Assembly: GCF_007752345.1 (NCBI RefSeq)
Contig: NZ_CP036299.1
Coordinates: 3,683,501 to 3,747,500, forward strand
Length of the DNA: 64,000 bases
Source: Planctopirus ephydatiae
GTDB lineage: Bacteria; Planctomycetota; Planctomycetia; Planctomycetales; Planctomycetaceae
Direction of reading: 5' to 3'
The notes under the pieces are model-generated. The model saw nothing but the letters and a program-made list of their open reading frames with translations. It was not told the origin of the DNA and ran no database searches. Below are positions 43,365-52,003 of this stretch, in pieces. The position numbers and the translations under genes are program-made. Position 1 is the first letter of the stretch; each line of letters opens with the position of its first letter.

Positions 43365-44207
43365 ATGCGTGCGAGCTCCCAGGGTTCATTCACCACACTG
43401 CTGCTACTCGTGCCAGTTCTGGCAGTGCCACTCTTTGCGATTTTTGGCCTGCCGGAAATTTCGACGGACACTCATCAGACATCTCTCGAAGAAGAGTTCC
43501 CGGAACTCTCGGATGTGACTCCGTTGGCCTCAGACGCTAAAGCTTTTGGTGCTGGGGCATTACCTTCTGAGACATCGTCTGCCCTGCCAGCAAGCACTAC
43601 GCCTCTCACCGAACATCCCGAGGGAGTCGCCGGAAATTCAGAGCCTCCACTTTGGAGTAATAATCAAGGGAGCAATAATCAAAATCCTCCTGATCAGAAA
43701 GAGCCTGGGACCACTCCGGCCGATGCTGGAGCGATGGCCTGGGCCGATACAACCTCTCCACCCGTCGGAACTGCACCACGAACACTGCCCAACGCATCCG
43801 CATCGCCATTAAGCAATTCTGAATTGAATGGCATGATCCATGGGGAGGTTGCAGAACATGAGATCGAAACCTCCCCTGCAAAAGGTGTGATTCCTGCTGG
43901 CAACACAGAGATCGCTGTCGCTCCAAAGTCTGCTGAAAAAATGGGCGGAAAGAAGTCATCCCGCGAAAAGCCGGCAGATACTCCCCCCTTAACCTGGCAA
44001 GATGCCGTACAGAGGCTGCACGCCTTACAGATTCGAAACTTCCGCCTCGAACCAGGTGCCGAACCCTCCGTATTTGTATTCATCTGCTCATACACTCCGG
44101 CAGACAACCCACGGATTTCGTACCGTTTCGAAGCCGAGGCTAACGAACCACTCAAAGCTGTCGAGAAGGTTCTTCAGCAGATTGAAGAGTGGAGTTCCTC
44201 ACGATGA
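43365..44207 (+). CDS. Membrane-anchored Pro/Ser-rich protein of unknown function, coupled to scpB
   Basis: The 280-residue protein has one N-terminal span (about 11-29, Leu/Val/Pro-rich). A long low-complexity region follows (about 35-200), rich in Ser, Pro, Thr, Ala and Asn, likely disordered and extracytoplasmic. A small folded C-terminal part (about 210-280, with 'WQDAVQRLHALQIRNFRLEPG', 'FVFICSYTP' and 'ISYRFEAEANEPLKAVEKVL') ends it. The start is well supported by AGGGAGG 8 bases upstream. The stop overlaps the start of scpB (ATGA), which indicates translational coupling. No family is recognised. Confidence 0.75.
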   Translation: MRASSQGSFTTLLLLVPVLAVPLFAIFGLPEISTDTHQTSLEEEFPELSDVTPLASDAKAFGAGALPSETSSALPASTTPLTEHPEGVAGNSEPPLWSNNQGSNNQNPPDQKEPGTTPADAGAMAWADTTSPPVGTAPRTLPNASASPLSNSELNGMIHGEVAEHEIETSPAKGVIPAGNTEIAVAPKSAEKMGGKKSSREKPADTPPLTWQDAVQRLHALQIRNFRLEPGAEPSVFVFICSYTPADNPRISYRFEAEANEPLKAVEKVLQQIEEWSSSR

Positions 44208-44959
44208 GCATGCCCCTACCCTGGGCTCGCACTTCGGGAAACTTTCAGCAAAACCATTCGTGGCAGGTCAATCACGAACATCGCTGGAAGCAAGGCCACT
44301 CGGCATCATTATTTCAGTGGTTGATCCAACCACAATCTCCAGCCGGCCAGCCTGGTCATATCTTTGGACTGGAACAAAGCCCCGGCTCAACCAACTCTGT
44401 GCGAACATCCCGGTTGGCGAGATTGGAAGCGATTCTCTTTGTCGCCGATGGCCCGCTTCCTATCAAGAAGCTGGCCAATTTAGCCAGCCTGACAGATGTT
44501 CGCGAAGCCGAACAAATGATCCACTGGCTCAACCAGAGCTATCAATTCACCCACAGTCCCTATCAGATTTACTCTCTGGCGGGCGGATACCAGCTTCTAA
44601 CAAACCCTGATTATCAGCCGTGGCTCACTCGCCTGAACACAACTCGCAAAGCTCCGCAACTGACACCATCCACATTAGAAACATTGGCAATCATCGCGTA
44701 TCGGCAACCAGTTACACGTGCTGATGTCGAGCAGATACGAGGTGTGCAGTGTGTCGATATTCTCAAACAACTGATGGAAGATGGCTACGTCCGCCTGGCA
44801 GGTGAAGACACAAGCCTCGGCCGGCCTTACCTTTACGAAACAACGAAGAAGTTTCTGGAGGATATGGGGCTGGTCAGTCTGGATGACCTCCCCCACCGCG
44901 ATACTTTTCCATCTCGCCACTCGAATTCCAACAATGGGAAGAGTGAAAAGGCTGCGTAA
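44204..44959 (+). CDS. scpB: Segregation and condensation protein B
   Basis: The 251-residue ScpB is the winged-helix subunit that joins SMC and the kleisin ScpA in the bacterial condensin complex, which helps chromosomes segregate. The conserved body begins near residue 68: 'RLARLEAILFVADGPLPIKKLA', 'GGYQLLTNPDY', 'STLETLAIIAYRQPVTRADVEQIRGV', 'LYETTKKFLEDMGL'. The first 65 residues are an extra Gln/His/Pro-rich extension not usual in ScpB. scpA is not adjacent, although the two are commonly neighbours. It starts within the stop of the preceding gene. Confidence 0.92.
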   Translation: MSMPLPWARTSGNFQQNHSWQVNHEHRWKQGHSASLFQWLIQPQSPAGQPGHIFGLEQSPGSTNSVRTSRLARLEAILFVADGPLPIKKLANLASLTDVREAEQMIHWLNQSYQFTHSPYQIYSLAGGYQLLTNPDYQPWLTRLNTTRKAPQLTPSTLETLAIIAYRQPVTRADVEQIRGVQCVDILKQLMEDGYVRLAGEDTSLGRPYLYETTKKFLEDMGLVSLDDLPHRDTFPSRHSNSNNGKSEKAA

Positions 44960-45171
44960 GATAATCGTAGTATGCTGGTCGTGACGAGCAGCCAAGATCG
45001 TTGTCAAGCATCAGGCTTGGTTTTCGAAATTATTTTTCAACTTTCTCGTGATTTTTCTTGGCGAACCCATCAGCCATTTTTATTGTGTAGTTGTGGTCGA
45101 ATGTCTCATTTCGCGAGTTTCGTTGCCGCTCTTTTCCAAACTGGCGATGATTCCCTTCTGGAGGCCTCCAA

Positions 45172-45363
45172 ATGTCCTCACTTGCCGCCACAAAAGTTGA
45201 TTCGCGTGCGAATGTTGATCTTGTCGAAGAGCTTCGTCTGAGAGCCTGGGCTCGCTCTCACTATGAACCTGCCGACCGACGTAGTCGTCGACTGCATCCC
45301 ATTGTGCTGGATGAAATGCAGCGCAAAGATCAGGAGCAGATCACTCCCAGCCATCCCAGGTAA
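45172..45363 (+). CDS. Small acidic/basic protein, unknown function (63 residues)
   Basis: A short gene supported mainly by a strong ribosome-binding site: GGAGG ends 7 bases before the ATG. The product is charged and helical in character ('VDLVEELRLRAWARSHYEP', 'LHPIVLDEMQRKDQE'), with no Cys pair and no membrane segment. The pattern 'LRLRAWARSHYEPADRR...HPIVLDEMQRKD' looks like a conserved small planctomycete protein, but I recall this only loosely. It lies 212 bases after scpB and converges on the Tat-leader gene. Confidence 0.6.
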   Translation: MSSLAATKVDSRANVDLVEELRLRAWARSHYEPADRRSRRLHPIVLDEMQRKDQEQITPSHPR

Positions 45364-45503
45364 TCTGGAATTGAATCTGTATTTCGATCTCGCTGAATGC
45401 GTATCAACGAAAAGTGCCACTGGAGAATTTCGCTTTCGGCGAGCTTCCCCAATGGCACATTTTCAATAGCAGAGATGGAATGCAGACGTTTCGTGTGATT
45501 CAA

Positions 45504-46157
45504 TTAACGACGAATTGTCGCACCATCGCGCACAGCAGTTCCGGGTTGCGATCCGGCGGACACACCCTGAGGTGCACTCCCCTGAATCGTGCTCGTGGCG
45601 GGTGTTGCGGAGGGATCGGGCTGTGTGGGTGATGACCAGTTCGAGACAGCCCAATGGGGGTGTGTCGAAACCACGGTCGCTCCCAGATCATCCAGATCGG
45701 CACGGAATGACGCGGAGGTGATGTCCGTATTCGGAATCACTCGCTGCAGCACGAACCGGCGATTACTGGCGATGTAAGCAAAAAACTTGCCTTTGCCCAG
45801 CTTGTCATTATCGGCCAGCAGCCTCAACAGTGCCGTACGAGGCACATCAGCAGCCGAGCGTGGAAGTTCATCCAGCCAGGCCATAATCCATACAACAGAG
45901 CGATCCATGCTGAGCACGGTGCTCATCGAAAGTTCCCATTCGTCGTTATTGACATTTGCTTTGAAAACAAAGTCATAACGCTTGTCGAACAGCTTGGCTT
46001 CGAGCCCCATGGCCTTGAGCAGCGTTCCCAGACTTTCGTCGCTCAGTTGGCCACGGGCAGCACTTTCCTGAGCCTGCAGAACTTTCGTCGCAGCAGGAAC
46101 AGTGACCGCCACAGCGGCAGCCCCCAACAGGGATCGACGAGTTAAACCATCACTCAT
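45504..46157 (-). CDS. Tat-leader protein with YbjN/type III chaperone-like domain (tentative)
   Basis: The 217-residue protein starts with a twin-arginine leader ('LTRRSLLGAAAVAV', residues 5-20). A compact alpha/beta domain (about 35-160) follows, with 'DESLGTLLKAMGLEAK', 'YDFVFKANVNNDEWELSM' and 'VWIMAWLDELP'. The order of helix, strands and 'LLADNDKLGKGKFFAY' resembles YbjN and secretion-chaperone-like proteins, but this is a structural guess. The C-terminal 55 residues are Ser/Pro/Thr-rich and disordered. The start at 46157 is supported by AGGAG 8 bases upstream. No enzyme motif is seen. It lies downstream of the Nudix-like gene on the same strand. Confidence 0.75.
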   Translation of the reverse strand: MSDGLTRRSLLGAAAVAVTVPAATKVLQAQESAARGQLSDESLGTLLKAMGLEAKLFDKRYDFVFKANVNNDEWELSMSTVLSMDRSVVWIMAWLDELPRSAADVPRTALLRLLADNDKLGKGKFFAYIASNRRFVLQRVIPNTDITSASFRADLDDLGATVVSTHPHWAVSNWSSPTQPDPSATPATSTIQGSAPQGVSAGSQPGTAVRDGATIRR

Positions 46158-46289
46158 GCTCGACACTCCTTTGTCACTTCCAGACATCCATGCGCTCGGG
46201 CCAACCATTCAAATTCCCTTGAACGATCGGCCATAACTGCAGCCACCGTCATTTTCAACATGCTTGAACAGCCAGACTCTCTCGCGGAG

Positions 46290-46928
46290 TCAGACGTTCG
46301 CGAACAAAGACTTGAGACAAATCTGCGACCAGGTCTCAAAATCTTCAATTTCAGCAACCAATTGTGACGGCGGGGCAAATCCTGACTCTAAGATCGACTC
46401 TTCCCGTGGGCGAACTTTTGCCGCTTCTAAATCAAAAACGTGGACAATCCCCAAATGGACGCGCCCCACATCGCTGGAGTCGTCGTTAATCAGGCCCACG
46501 CAACGCTCTTTAAACCCTGTCTCCAGAAAGACTTCCTCTTCAATTTCCCGCTCCATCGCCGGGCCATAACGTCGCTCTCCTCCAGCCGGATCTGTCGACG
46601 AAATATGCCCGCCAATTCCGATCGATCGTTTCTTATGAAGCCTGCCCTCTCCCCCCTTGCTCCCACGGCGATAATAAAAGATCTCTCCACCGTGTGTAAA
46701 AATACAGTAAGGAATCAGTTGTTTCAGCGACGGATCGGTTTCGACGGCACTCCGTGGCTCATACCGCGTATGAGCAGGATTCAGCAGCTCTGCCAGATAC
46801 TTGTCTGTCTCCGCACAGAAACCTTCAAAGTGACCCAGATCATGGAAAATTTTCGTGGGGACGACCAGCACATGCTCTTCCAAAACATTCTCCAGTTTTG
46901 AACTCTGTCGAGGGGGTGGTATGTCCAT
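46290..46928 (-). CDS. Nudix hydrolase-like protein
   Basis: The 212-residue protein has a Nudix-type core in the second half. A Nudix-box-like segment lies around residues 106-140: Gly in 'SIGIGGHIS', an insert, then the helix 'AMEREIEEEVFLE', which supplies the REUxEE metal-binding residues. The insert between the first Gly and the helix departs from the strict GX5EX7REUXEE spacing. The N-terminal half (about 1-95) has 'HVLVVPTKIFHDLGHFEGFC', which resembles planctomycete/cyanobacterial 'phosphoesterase' proteins. The substrate is unknown; 8-oxo-dGTP, ADP-ribose or capped RNA cannot be told apart. It sits 33 bases downstream of trpC on the same strand and may be cotranscribed. Confidence 0.75.
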   Translation of the reverse strand: MDIPPPRQSSKLENVLEEHVLVVPTKIFHDLGHFEGFCAETDKYLAELLNPAHTRYEPRSAVETDPSLKQLIPYCIFTHGGEIFYYRRGSKGGEGRLHKKRSIGIGGHISSTDPAGGERRYGPAMEREIEEEVFLETGFKERCVGLINDDSSDVGRVHLGIVHVFDLEAAKVRPREESILESGFAPPSQLVAEIEDFETWSQICLKSLFANV

Positions 46929-46961
46929 CAGTTCGATGGAGTTAAAGCGGGTTCACTGCCG

Positions 46962-47783
46962 CTATTCGATGACTGCATGACGGGATTGTGGCTTCATTAA
47001 AGCCTCGACCGCGGCTCCGACATCCGGCTGTTTCATCAAAGACTCTCCCACGAGAATGGCCCGCGCACCAGCCAGCTTCAAGCGATCCACATCAGCCCGG
47101 GTACGAATACCACTTTCTCCGACCAGCAGCACTTCAGCAGGAATTCTTGCTGCCAATCGTTCCGTCTGCTGCAGGTCAGTCACCATCGTTTTCAGGTTAC
47201 GATTATTGATTCCTACCAGCTTTGAGCCAACCGAGAGGACTCGATCGAGGTGCTCTTCATCATGCAGTTCAATGAGTGTATCCAGGCCAAGTTCTGTCGC
47301 CTTGCCGAAAAGCTCCTCCATCAGCGATTGAGAAAGGCATTCGGCAATCAGCAGAATGGCATCAGCTCCCGCCACTCGCGCTTCAAGAATCTGATAAGGA
47401 TCAATCACAAATTCTTTTCGCAAAAGCGGAACATCGACGGCTTGTCGTATCTGCTTCAGATAGTCCAACGAACCTTGAAAAAAACGTTCGTCAGTCAAGA
47501 CACTCAGGCAAGTGGCACCATGTTGAACATAAGTCTTTGCCAGAGCGACAGGGTTAAAGTCTGCACGGATCAAACCCGCCGATGGACTGGCTTTCTTGAC
47601 TTCCGCAATCAGAGCAATATCGTCAGCCTGCTCAATGGCCCGGGCAAACCCACGGGTGGCTGGCAAATCTGCCACTTTTGCCGAAAGCTCTGCCGCCGAA
47701 ACCCGACTTTTCGCCAGCTTTACTTCATCTCGCTTGTGTTCAACAATTTCATCGAGGACATTTTTACTGGTTGATGTCGTCAA
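46962..47783 (-). CDS. trpC: Indole-3-glycerol phosphate synthase
   Basis: The 273-residue (beta/alpha)8 enzyme closes the indole ring in tryptophan synthesis. Conserved parts are 'ALIAEVKKASPSAGLIR' (catalytic Lys and substrate-phosphate region), 'LSVLTDERFFQGS', 'LLRKEFVIDPYQI', 'ADAILLIAECL', 'VGINNRNLKT' and 'ESGIRTRADVDRLKLAGARAILVGESLM'. The length is typical for TrpC without a fused TrpF. It starts with TTG; AGGGAG lies 7 bases upstream, which supports this start. No other trp gene is adjacent; the downstream neighbour is a Nudix-like gene. It diverges from the CPBP protease gene. Confidence 0.95.
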   Translation of the reverse strand: MTTSTSKNVLDEIVEHKRDEVKLAKSRVSAAELSAKVADLPATRGFARAIEQADDIALIAEVKKASPSAGLIRADFNPVALAKTYVQHGATCLSVLTDERFFQGSLDYLKQIRQAVDVPLLRKEFVIDPYQILEARVAGADAILLIAECLSQSLMEELFGKATELGLDTLIELHDEEHLDRVLSVGSKLVGINNRNLKTMVTDLQQTERLAARIPAEVLLVGESGIRTRADVDRLKLAGARAILVGESLMKQPDVGAAVEALMKPQSRHAVIE

Positions 47784-47866
47784 TCGATTTCTCCCTGTCT
47801 GATTTCAAACAGCAATATAACGGCCTCTTCCCCCTTTGTGGTATCTACTTGAATGGAATCCCGACA

Positions 47867-48844
47867 ATGAATAGCACCATTGCCAGCGGGATTTTCATGT
47901 CTGTCGTTGTGGGAATTTTTGGAGGTTGCCTCGCCAGCACCATCTGGAGTCTGGCCGCTTTTCTTGACCGCAATATCGCCAGCCCGATTCCTAAACGCCA
48001 GCTGAGCGATAAGAACGATTCATGGCCCGCACTGGCAACATGGTTGGCCTGCAGTTGGATCCTTTTGTCACTGCTCTTACCTGCCATTCTGCATGTGATC
48101 AGTCCCGCATCAAAACCTGCTGCCGAATTCACCATGAACCAGGTTCTCTTTCTGGTCGCACAGAACACGATCATCATGCTGTTTCTGCTATTGGCCATTG
48201 ATCCTAAGCGATTTCGCGCAGTCGGTATCATCAGCCCGGAACCAGTTCAAGACTTGATTTCAGCGGTGTGGGCCACTCCGCTCATGCTCACTGGTGCCGT
48301 GATTCTGCGAATTTCTTTAAGCCCATGGATTCAGCCCGAAGACAGCCATCCCATTCTCAAGATGCTTTCTTTCGATTCTCCTTGGATCAACATCGTACTG
48401 CTGTTGTTGACTGCTGCGATTGTGGCACCTCTGTTTGAAGAACTTTTATTCCGAGTCATCCTTCAAGGCTGGCTCACTCGTCTGTTGGGAAGGAACTGGT
48501 CCATTCCCATCGTTGCGATTGCGTTTGCGGCAGTTCATGGCTGGCCAGATGCAGTGCCACTGCTGCTGGTTGGTTTCATGCTGGGAATCCTCTTTGACCG
48601 CAGAAGAAGCTGGCTATCGGTCGTGGCACTGCACTCATTTTTCAATGCCACCATGTTGATCATGCAGGTTCTGGCCGTGAACGCGACTCAACCAGTTGCT
48701 CCAGAACAACCCCCAGTCCCTGAACAACAAAATCCACCGATCACAGCACCCGAAGCCATCGAAGTTTCCGTTTTGCGAAAAGCTGGTATCGCTCTCGAAA
48801 CGCTATTCGAAGATCAACTTCCAATGAAAGTCAGGACTTCTTGA
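47867..48844 (+). CDS. CPBP-family intramembrane glutamic protease
   Basis: The 325-residue multi-spanning protein is of the CAAX-protease/bacteriocin-processing (CPBP, Abi) family. Hydrophobic spans are visible from about residue 8 to 270. The family's catalytic motifs are all present: motif 1 'LFEELLFRVIL' (Glu-Glu-x-x-x-Arg), motif 2 'AIAFAAVHGWPDA' (Phe-x-x-x-His) and motif 3 'ALHSFFNATML' (His-x-x-x-Asn). The last about 50 residues are a Pro/Gln-rich cytoplasmic tail. Roles in the family range from prenyl-protein maturation to bacteriocin immunity; no target peptide gene is adjacent. The start at 'MNSTIASGIFMS' is chosen because the residues before it do not look coding. Confidence 0.9.
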   Translation: MNSTIASGIFMSVVVGIFGGCLASTIWSLAAFLDRNIASPIPKRQLSDKNDSWPALATWLACSWILLSLLLPAILHVISPASKPAAEFTMNQVLFLVAQNTIIMLFLLLAIDPKRFRAVGIISPEPVQDLISAVWATPLMLTGAVILRISLSPWIQPEDSHPILKMLSFDSPWINIVLLLLTAAIVAPLFEELLFRVILQGWLTRLLGRNWSIPIVAIAFAAVHGWPDAVPLLLVGFMLGILFDRRRSWLSVVALHSFFNATMLIMQVLAVNATQPVAPEQPPVPEQQNPPITAPEAIEVSVLRKAGIALETLFEDQLPMKVRTS

Positions 48845-48970
48845 GTTGCACTCGAAGTGCGAGGTCGTCACTTTGACGGCCTTGCATGTATTCTCTTAAC
48901 AACCATGTTGATATTCATGGATGATGGCCTCCACCGGCCCGATCCTGTCGTTCGAATGATCGAGGTTTTC

Positions 48971-50215
48971 ATGTCCGACGCTCAGCCCGCCCTTGCCTTT
49001 CCCCCGGTTGAAGATCAACTCAAGGTGATCTTGCGGGGAGTCGAGAAAGTGGTTCCCGAAGAGGAACTGGCTCGCAAGTTGGCAAAAAGCCGAGAAACCG
49101 GCCGTCCGCTGCGAATCAAGTACGGCATCGACCCCACGGGGATTGATGTGCATCTGGGGCATACTGTTCCGTTACGAAAACTGAGACAATTCCAGGAACT
49201 GGGCCATCAGGCTGTCCTGATCATTGGCAACTTCACCGCCATGGTGGGTGACCCCAGTGGGCGCGACCAGGCCCGGGCCAAACGTCTCTCAGCCGAAGAA
49301 GTCGAAGCCAACGCGACAGATTATCTGAAGCAGGTGGGTAAAGTTATTGATCTCTCGAAAACCGAAATTCACCGCAATGGTGAATGGTTTTCAAAGATGA
49401 CTTTTGCCGACATTCTCACGCTGTGCAGCAAGGTGACTGTCGCTCAGCTTTTAACACGCGATGACTTTGCCAAACGCTATGCCAGCCAGTCACCCATTTT
49501 CCTGCACGAGTGCCTCTACCCGGTGATGCAGGCATGGGATTCGGTCGAGATCAAGTCCGATATCGAACTGGGCGGCACCGAGCAGCTTTACAGCTTTATG
49601 CTGGCTCGCGATCTGCAACGTGACCAGCAGCTTGAACAGCAGCTAGGGGTCATGTCCCCCATTCTGGTTGGGCTCGATGGTAAACGACGCATGGGCAAGA
49701 GCCTGGGGAATTACATCGGCATTGCAGAGTCGCCACTGGCCATGATGAAAAAGTTCATGCAGATTCCTGATGAAGTCATGCCCATGTACTTCGAACTGCT
49801 GACGAATATCCCACTCGATGAAGTTCAAAAGCTTTTGGCAGGCCATCCCAAGCTGGCTAAACAACGCCTCGCCAGAGAAGTCATTGCCCAATACCATACC
49901 CCGACGGCGGGCGATGAAGCGATTCAGCAATGGGAAGCGGAAGTCAGTGCCGGTGCCCTCCCTGCTGACATTGAACAAGTCACCATCGAGGCCTCCATTG
50001 TTTCTAATGGAACTGTGACAGCCGCAATCCTTTTCAAACAGGCGGGGTTGTGCCCTACAACGTCCGATGCGAGGCGGCTGATCAGCCAGGGCGGCGCCTA
50101 CTTTGGGGACGATCTGCAGGTGATCAGTTCTCATGACCAGGCGATCCCGATAACGAATGGTCTGCTGCTTAAAGCGGGAAAAAAACGTTACGCGAGGCTG
50201 AACCTCCCCAGCTGA
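48971..50215 (+). CDS. tyrS: Tyrosyl-tRNA synthetase
   Basis: The 414-residue class I synthetase charges tRNA-Tyr. 'YGIDPTGIDVHLGHTVPLRKL' contains the HIGH-equivalent (HLGH), 'GNFTAMVGDPSGRD' and 'DIELGGTEQLYSFMLARDLQ' are typical TyrRS segments, and the second signature reads 'RRMGKSLGN', a variant of KMSKS. An S4-type RNA-binding domain closes the C-terminus ('AAILFKQAGLCPTTSDARRLISQGGAYFGDD'). It resembles the TyrRS2/TyrZ type. The start is taken at 'MSDAQPALAF' with GAGG about 5 bases upstream; earlier in-frame starts add unlikely sequence. The next gene starts 52 bases later. Confidence 0.94.
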   Translation: MSDAQPALAFPPVEDQLKVILRGVEKVVPEEELARKLAKSRETGRPLRIKYGIDPTGIDVHLGHTVPLRKLRQFQELGHQAVLIIGNFTAMVGDPSGRDQARAKRLSAEEVEANATDYLKQVGKVIDLSKTEIHRNGEWFSKMTFADILTLCSKVTVAQLLTRDDFAKRYASQSPIFLHECLYPVMQAWDSVEIKSDIELGGTEQLYSFMLARDLQRDQQLEQQLGVMSPILVGLDGKRRMGKSLGNYIGIAESPLAMMKKFMQIPDEVMPMYFELLTNIPLDEVQKLLAGHPKLAKQRLAREVIAQYHTPTAGDEAIQQWEAEVSAGALPADIEQVTIEASIVSNGTVTAAILFKQAGLCPTTSDARRLISQGGAYFGDDLQVISSHDQAIPITNGLLLKAGKKRYARLNLPS

Positions 50216-50267
50216 AATCGCTTCAACAGTCAAACTCAAAGCTTCCAACTCTTGATTGAAATCCACC

Positions 50268-51347
50268 ATGTCTCAAATCGGTTTCGGCATTATTGGATGT
50301 GGCATGATTGCCCATTTCCACGCGAAGGCAATCAAGTCGATTCGCGGAGCAAGCCTCAAGGCCTGCTACAACTCCACCACGTCCAAGGCGATTTCGTTTG
50401 CGGAAGAGCATGGTGGGGTGGCTTGCAGCACGATTGAAGAACTCCTCTCTCGCCCGGATGTCGATGTCGTCTGTGTCTGCACCCCCAGCGGTGCGCACTT
50501 AGAACCCGCTGTGGCGGCAGCCAATGCCAAAAAGCATGTCGTCGTCGAAAAGCCCCTCGAAATCAGCCTCAAGCGGTGCGATGCCATTATCGAGGCCTGC
50601 ATTCAAAACCATGTGCAGCTGTGTGCGATCTTCCCTTCACGATTCAGCCCTGCCAATCTCGCTTTGAAACAGGCGATCGATGAAGGCCGCTTTGGTCGGC
50701 TGACACTCGGCGATACCTACGTCAAATGGTGGCGCAGCCAGGAGTACTACGACAGCGGTGCGTGGCGAGGGACATGGGCACTTGATGGCGGCGGGGCGTA
50801 CATGAACCAGGCCATTCATAATGTCGATCTGCTTTACTGGCTTATGGGAGATGTCGATACTGTCAGTGGTATCACCTCGACACTGGCCCACGACCGCATC
50901 GAGGTGGAAGACGTGGGCGTGGCCACTTTGAAATTCAAAAATGGTGCCCTCGGCGTCATCGAAGCGACAACCAGTGCCTGGCCCGGCCTGCTGAAACGCA
51001 CAGAAATCCATGGTACAACGGGTTCCGCGATCATCGAGCAGGATCAGATCACTCTCTGGAACTTCGCCAAACCCAAAGCGAAGGATGCAGCGCTTCTGGA
51101 AAAGTATGGGAAAAACTCGGCGATTTCAGGCGGTGCCAGTGACCCGAAGGCGATCAGTTTTCAGAATCATGCAGAGCAGCTCAAAGATTTCATCGCTGCC
51201 ATCAAGACCGGGCGTACGCCGAAAGTGACCGGTGCCGAAGGCCGAAAATCTGTCGAAATGATTCTCGCCATTTACCAATCCGCCTGGAGCGGAAAACAGG
51301 TGCAGCTACCTCTCGCGAAAGATCCCAGGCGACCTGCAAAGAAGTAA
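50268..51347 (+). CDS. Gfo/Idh/MocA-family NAD(P)-dependent oxidoreductase
   Basis: The 359-residue oxidoreductase has an N-terminal Rossmann fold ('IGFGIIGCGMIAHFHAKAI'), the family's 'VVVEKPLE' motif with the conserved Glu-Lys-Pro near residue 95, and a C-terminal domain with 'WRGTWALDGGGAYMNQAIHNVDLLYWLMGD' where the His/Asp pair of the active site is expected. It ends with a short basic tail. Members oxidise sugars, inositols or biliverdin; the substrate is not readable. There is no leader, so it is cytoplasmic, unlike the many Tat-exported planctomycete members. It lies 52 bases after tyrS and may be read through from it. Confidence 0.92.
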   Translation: MSQIGFGIIGCGMIAHFHAKAIKSIRGASLKACYNSTTSKAISFAEEHGGVACSTIEELLSRPDVDVVCVCTPSGAHLEPAVAAANAKKHVVVEKPLEISLKRCDAIIEACIQNHVQLCAIFPSRFSPANLALKQAIDEGRFGRLTLGDTYVKWWRSQEYYDSGAWRGTWALDGGGAYMNQAIHNVDLLYWLMGDVDTVSGITSTLAHDRIEVEDVGVATLKFKNGALGVIEATTSAWPGLLKRTEIHGTTGSAIIEQDQITLWNFAKPKAKDAALLEKYGKNSAISGGASDPKAISFQNHAEQLKDFIAAIKTGRTPKVTGAEGRKSVEMILAIYQSAWSGKQVQLPLAKDPRRPAKK

Positions 51348-51424
51348 TCATCAGACGACTCTGGGATCGATCACTTTTCACGCGAAAACCACCACTCCCC
51401 TGCCCTCATTCAGAAACAAAATTC

Positions 51425-51979
51425 ATGCGAGATCTTCATGAACTGCGGCAGAAACATGCGAGTGGTGCAGCCATCGAATTTCTGTACTTCTGGGGGCATA
51501 CTCCACCTGAAAATGGCGAAGTGAATCACTCCTGCCTCAGCCAGTGGTTCCCTGCTCCCTTTACGATCGATGGTGTCGTCTATCCGACGGCTGAACATTG
51601 GATGATGGCCTCCAAAGCCCGCCTCTTCGATGATTTTGCCACGCTAGCAGAGATCCGGGCGGCTGCCAGTCCACAAGACGCCAAGGCCGCAGGCCGAAAA
51701 GTCCGCGACTTCGATGAAGCCCGCTGGGATGCCCACCGATTTCGATTTGTTGTCGATGGCAACTGGGCCAAGTTCACACAGAACCATACGCTGCGCCAGT
51801 ACCTTCTGGGGACCGGCACAAAAGTTCTGGTTGAAGCTAGCCCCACAGATCACATCTGGGGAATCGGCCTTTCAGAACAAGAGGCTCGAAACTCCTCCCC
51901 AGAGCATTGGCCAGGCCTGAATCTCCTGGGCTTTGCCCTGATGAAAGTTCGCGAACAGATCTCGGAATTCACCTTTTAA
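51425..51979 (+). CDS. NADAR-family protein (YbiA-like)
   Basis: The 184-residue protein fits the NADAR (NAD and ADP-ribose) family, which includes YbiA, an N-glycosidase acting on early riboflavin intermediates. Markers are 'FLYFWGHTPP', 'LSQWFPAPFTIDGVVYPTAEHWMMASKARLF', 'ARWDAHRFRFVVDGNWAKFTQN' and 'DHIWGIGLSE'. In other bacteria NADAR proteins reverse ADP-ribosylation of guanine in DNA or limit toxic intermediates. There is no toxin-like partner beside it; neighbours are an oxidoreductase and topA (convergent, 24-base gap). Confidence 0.93.
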   Translation: MRDLHELRQKHASGAAIEFLYFWGHTPPENGEVNHSCLSQWFPAPFTIDGVVYPTAEHWMMASKARLFDDFATLAEIRAAASPQDAKAAGRKVRDFDEARWDAHRFRFVVDGNWAKFTQNHTLRQYLLGTGTKVLVEASPTDHIWGIGLSEQEARNSSPEHWPGLNLLGFALMKVREQISEFTF

Positions 51980-52003
51980 TTTACACTTTCAAGGTGGTTG
52001 AAA

